The translations under genes and the position numbers were made by a program. Positions 61,428 through 64,000 of a stretch of 64,000 nucleotides of DNA are shown one piece after another. The notes under the pieces were generated by a model that was not told the origin of the DNA, searched no databases, and saw only the letters and a list, made by a program, of their open reading frames with translations. Source of the stretch: Cupriavidus necator A5-1 (GTDB lineage Bacteria > Pseudomonadota > Gammaproteobacteria > Burkholderiales > Burkholderiaceae); assembly GCF_000744095.1 (NCBI RefSeq), contig NZ_JQLI01000008.1:1488001-1552000 (forward strand). Reading direction: 5' to 3'. Numbering within the stretch: position 1 is the stretch's first letter; each line of letters starts with the position of its first letter.

Positions 61428-62856
61428 CCCGTCCACCCCGCTGACCGACAAGGTCGCACAGGCCCTCCAGGCCGGTGCGGCCTTTGTTGTTTCTGGCGGC
61501 GGCGCGGCGGCGGGCGAGGGCGCGCTGACGATCGCGGTGGCGCTGTCGGGCGGGCGCGATTCGGTCGCGCTGCTGCATGCCGCCTGCGCGGCCGTGGCGG
61601 ACTGGGGCGCTGTGGCGCGCGTGGTGGCACTACATGTCCACCACGGCCTGCAGGCCGACGCCGATGACTGGGACCGCTTCTGCGCCGCGCTGTGCGCGCA
61701 GTGGCAGGTCGGCTACTTCGTGCGGCGCGTGTCGGTGCAGCCGGAGGCGGGCGAGGGCCTGGAAGCGGCCGCGCGCCGCGCGCGCTACGCCGCGCTGGCG
61801 GCGATGTGTGCCGACAGCGGCGCGCGCCTGTTGCTGTTCGCCCATCACCAGGACGACCAGGTCGAGACCGTGCTGCTGCGGTTGTTCCGCGGCGCGGGTG
61901 TCGCGGGCATGGCGGGGATGCCGGCCATGCGGCCGCTCGACGAGCAGAGCGGCGTCATGCTGCTGCGCCCGTGGCTCGACGTGGCGCGCGACGAGATCGA
62001 TGCCTATTGCGCGGCGAACGCGCTGCAATGGATCGAAGATCCCTCCAATACCGATGCCCGTTACGCGCGCAATGCCTTGCGCTTGCACCTGCCCGCGCTG
62101 GTGTCGGCCTTCCCGGCGCTGCGCGCCAACGTGATCCAGGCCGCGGCGCATTTCGCGCAGGCCAGCCAACTGATCGAGCACCTGGCAGGCACGGCGCTGT
62201 CGCAACTGGCCCGTCCCGGCCGCGATGCCGACACGCTCTCCGAACTCGACCTGAACGGGCTGCGCACGCTCTCCGCAGCCCACGCCGACGCCGTGCTGCG
62301 CCTGTGGCTGCGTGACCTGGGCGTGCGCGCGCCGTCCACCACGCGGCTGGCGGCGATGCGCGAGCAACTGGTGACGCATGATGGTGGCGAGCCTGCGATT
62401 GCGCACGACGGCCTGGTGCTGCGCCGCTTCCGCGACCGGGTACTGGCCTGCACCCCGCCCCCGGCGGCGCCGCCCGCGCCCGTGAAACTGGACTGGCGCG
62501 GCGAGGACCGCATCGTCGTGCCGGCGTGGCGGGGCGAGTTGCGCTTTTTCCGCGACGACACCTTCGGCGTGCCCGAAGCGGTGCTGCGCCAGCCCTTGCG
62601 CCTGGCCGCCCGCGCCGGCGGCGAGCGCATCGTGCTGCGCCCCGGCGGCCCCGCGCGCGCGCTCAAACAGGCGTGCCAGGAGGCCGGCATTCCGGCTTGG
62701 CGCCGGGGCTGGCTGCCGCTGCTGTGGTCCGGTGACACACTGGTGATGGCTGCGGGGCTCGGCATGCACCGGCGCTGGCCGGCTGAGCCGGCTGCGCCGC
62801 GCTGGCGCGTTGAATGGCTGCCGCAGCCGCCGGTCGGTGCCAGGCCGCCGCACTAA
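61393..62856 (+). CDS. tilS: tRNA(Ile)-lysidine synthetase
   Basis: The 487-residue enzyme attaches lysine to C34 of tRNA-Ile2, changing its codon from AUG to AUA. The PP-loop motif ALSGGRDSVALLH (about 52) and the HHGLQADADDWDRF and FAHHQDDQVETVLLRLFRGAG blocks are present. The C-terminal part (about 390-470) is the TilS substrate-binding domain. The ATG at 61393 lies inside accA (35-nt overlap). A later start (for example at the second Thr-rich segment) is possible. It is essential in most bacteria. Confidence 0.95.
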   Translation: MASSRKPASRTDPSTPLTDKVAQALQAGAAFVVSGGGAAAGEGALTIAVALSGGRDSVALLHAACAAVADWGAVARVVALHVHHGLQADADDWDRFCAALCAQWQVGYFVRRVSVQPEAGEGLEAAARRARYAALAAMCADSGARLLLFAHHQDDQVETVLLRLFRGAGVAGMAGMPAMRPLDEQSGVMLLRPWLDVARDEIDAYCAANALQWIEDPSNTDARYARNALRLHLPALVSAFPALRANVIQAAAHFAQASQLIEHLAGTALSQLARPGRDADTLSELDLNGLRTLSAAHADAVLRLWLRDLGVRAPSTTRLAAMREQLVTHDGGEPAIAHDGLVLRRFRDRVLACTPPPAAPPAPVKLDWRGEDRIVVPAWRGELRFFRDDTFGVPEAVLRQPLRLAARAGGERIVLRPGGPARALKQACQEAGIPAWRRGWLPLLWSGDTLVMAAGLGMHRRWPAEPAAPRWRVEWLPQPPVGARPPH

Positions 62857-62978
62857 GGTCAGCGAGCTGGCGCGCGCGTCACATCGAATCGACCCCGCAA
62901 CGCCCGTGCCGCCTTGCCTGACAGGGCATGTTCGTGTATTTTCAAGGGCTTTGCACAATCGCTGGCGTCGACAAGAAG

Positions 62979-64000
62979 ATGGCTCTCATCGTTCACAAAT
63001 ACGGCGGCACTTCGATGGGTTCCACGGAACGCATCAAGAATGTCGCCAAGCGCGTGGCCAAATGGCACCGCGCCGGTCACCGCGTAGTCGTGGTGCCTTC
63101 GGCCATGTCGGGCGAGACCAATCGCCTGCTGGGACTCGCCAAGGAAATTTCGCCGCAGCCGGATCCGCGTGAACTGGACATGCTCGCCTCCACCGGCGAA
63201 CAGGCCAGCGTGGCACTGCTGGCGATCGCGCTGCACGGCGAGAACATCGACGCGGTCAGCTACACCGGCTGGCAAGTGCCGGTGAAGACCGATTCGTCGT
63301 ACACCAAGGCCCGCATCGAATCGATCGACGACGAGCGCATCCTGGGCGACCTCGACGCCGGCCGCGTGGTCGTGATCACCGGCTTCCAGGGCATCGACGA
63401 CGACGGCAACATCACCACGCTCGGCCGTGGCGGCTCGGACACCTCGGCCGTGGCCATCGCCGCTGCGATCGAAGCCGATGAGTGCCTGATCTACACCGAC
63501 GTGGATGGTGTGTACACGACTGACCCGCGCGTGGTGGAAGACGCCCGCCGCCTGGACCAGATCACCTTCGAAGAAATGCTGGAAATGGCCAGCCTCGGCT
63601 CCAAGGTGCTGCAGATCCGCTCCGTGGAGTTCGCCGGCAAGTACCGCGTGAAGACCCGCGTGCTGTCGTCGCTGACCGACCCGCTTATGCCGCTCGAGCA
63701 GGAAATGCATTCGGGCACGCTGATTACTTTTGAGGAAGAGTCTGAAATGGAAGCAGCCGTCATCTCCGGCATCGCCTTTGCCCGTGACGAGGCGAAGATC
63801 ACTGTTCTGGGCGTGCCGGACAAGCCAGGTATCGCCTACCAGATCCTGGGCCCGATCGCCGACGCCAACATCGACGTCGACATGATCATCCAGAACCAGT
63901 CTGTCGACGGCAAGACCGACTTCACCTTCACCGTGCCGCGCGCCGACTACCAGCGCGCGCTGGCGATTCTGAACGACGGCGTCAAGTCGCATATCGGCGC
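62979..64000 (+). CDS. lysC: Aspartate kinase, 3' end beyond the window
   Basis: The first 340 codons of aspartokinase are visible, the enzyme that phosphorylates aspartate toward lysine, threonine and methionine. KYGGTSMGSTERIK (about 7), the catalytic region GFQGIDDDGNITTLGRGGSDTSAVAIAAA (about 128-160) and TDVDGVYTTDPR are intact, followed by the first ACT regulatory domain (VLGVPDKPGIAYQILGPIADANIDVDMI). The reading frame is open at the right edge; about 70 residues are missing compared with the usual 410. ACT domains bind lysine and threonine for feedback inhibition. Confidence 0.97.
   Translation, partial: MALIVHKYGGTSMGSTERIKNVAKRVAKWHRAGHRVVVVPSAMSGETNRLLGLAKEISPQPDPRELDMLASTGEQASVALLAIALHGENIDAVSYTGWQVPVKTDSSYTKARIESIDDERILGDLDAGRVVVITGFQGIDDDGNITTLGRGGSDTSAVAIAAAIEADECLIYTDVDGVYTTDPRVVEDARRLDQITFEEMLEMASLGSKVLQIRSVEFAGKYRVKTRVLSSLTDPLMPLEQEMHSGTLITFEEESEMEAAVISGIAFARDEAKITVLGVPDKPGIAYQILGPIADANIDVDMIIQNQSVDGKTDFTFTVPRADYQRALAILNDGVKSHIG

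Overview
The window is G+C-rich, densely coded bacterial chromosome from a betaproteobacterium of the family Burkholderiaceae. The proteins and gene order look most like Cupriavidus/Ralstonia; this is inferred from family recognition and synteny, not from a database search. Most of it is core housekeeping sequence. About 67 genes or gene remnants can be supported. No rRNA, tRNA, CRISPR array or complete insertion sequence was recognised.

Layout. (a) 1-1451: a less G+C-rich accessory segment. It holds the 3' part of a TnpB-related RuvC-type nuclease gene running off the left edge, followed at once by about 170 nt of nested inverted repeats. This is the best candidate for an undescribed RNA-guided system. 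(b) 1498-12886: glycine-zipper protein, lysS, SDR oxidoreductase, prfB with its programmed frameshift, a NlpD-like lipoprotein, recJ, an RpfE-like protein, lolCD and a TatD nuclease. (c) 13108-19369: comEC interrupted by one in-frame stop, then hexR, edd and gntK (Entner-Doudoroff control) with two HexR-type operators. (d) 19612-24795: ATP-grasp, alpha-E, transglutaminase and Anbu proteasome-like genes plus a hydrolase. (e) 24956-29780: pyrG-kdsA-DUF1330-eno-ftsB. (f) 29902-38151: small lipoprotein, hslO, gamma carbonic anhydrase, a ferritin-like protein, a decayed MFS transporter next to a 157-bp MITE-like element, an acyl-CoA synthetase divergent from a hydrolase, and a ferredoxin-NADP reductase. 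(g) 38310-44376: PHP phosphatase, YciO-type protein, M50 protease, methyltransferase, dapA, bamC, metallo-beta-lactamase protein. (h) 44475-51689: Ala-rich lipoprotein, roxA divergent from slyD, metallophosphoesterase, mutS, universal stress protein, a PPK2 remnant and a DUF465 protein. (i) 51924-64000: suhB, trmJ, cysE, lpxH, two cyclophilins, a TPR protein, cysS, a DNA glycosylase, accA, tilS and the 5' part of lysC.

Functionally the window combines translation (lysS, prfB, cysS, tilS, trmJ, roxA), envelope assembly (lolCD, kdsA, lpxH, bamC, ftsB), central metabolism (edd, gntK, eno, pyrG, accA, dapA, lysC, cysE) and genome maintenance (recJ, mutS, glycosylase). Signs of genome flux are the TnpB-related locus, the MITE-like element with the MFS pseudogene, the comEC nonsense codon, the PPK2 fragment and several copies of an intergenic palindrome of REP type.
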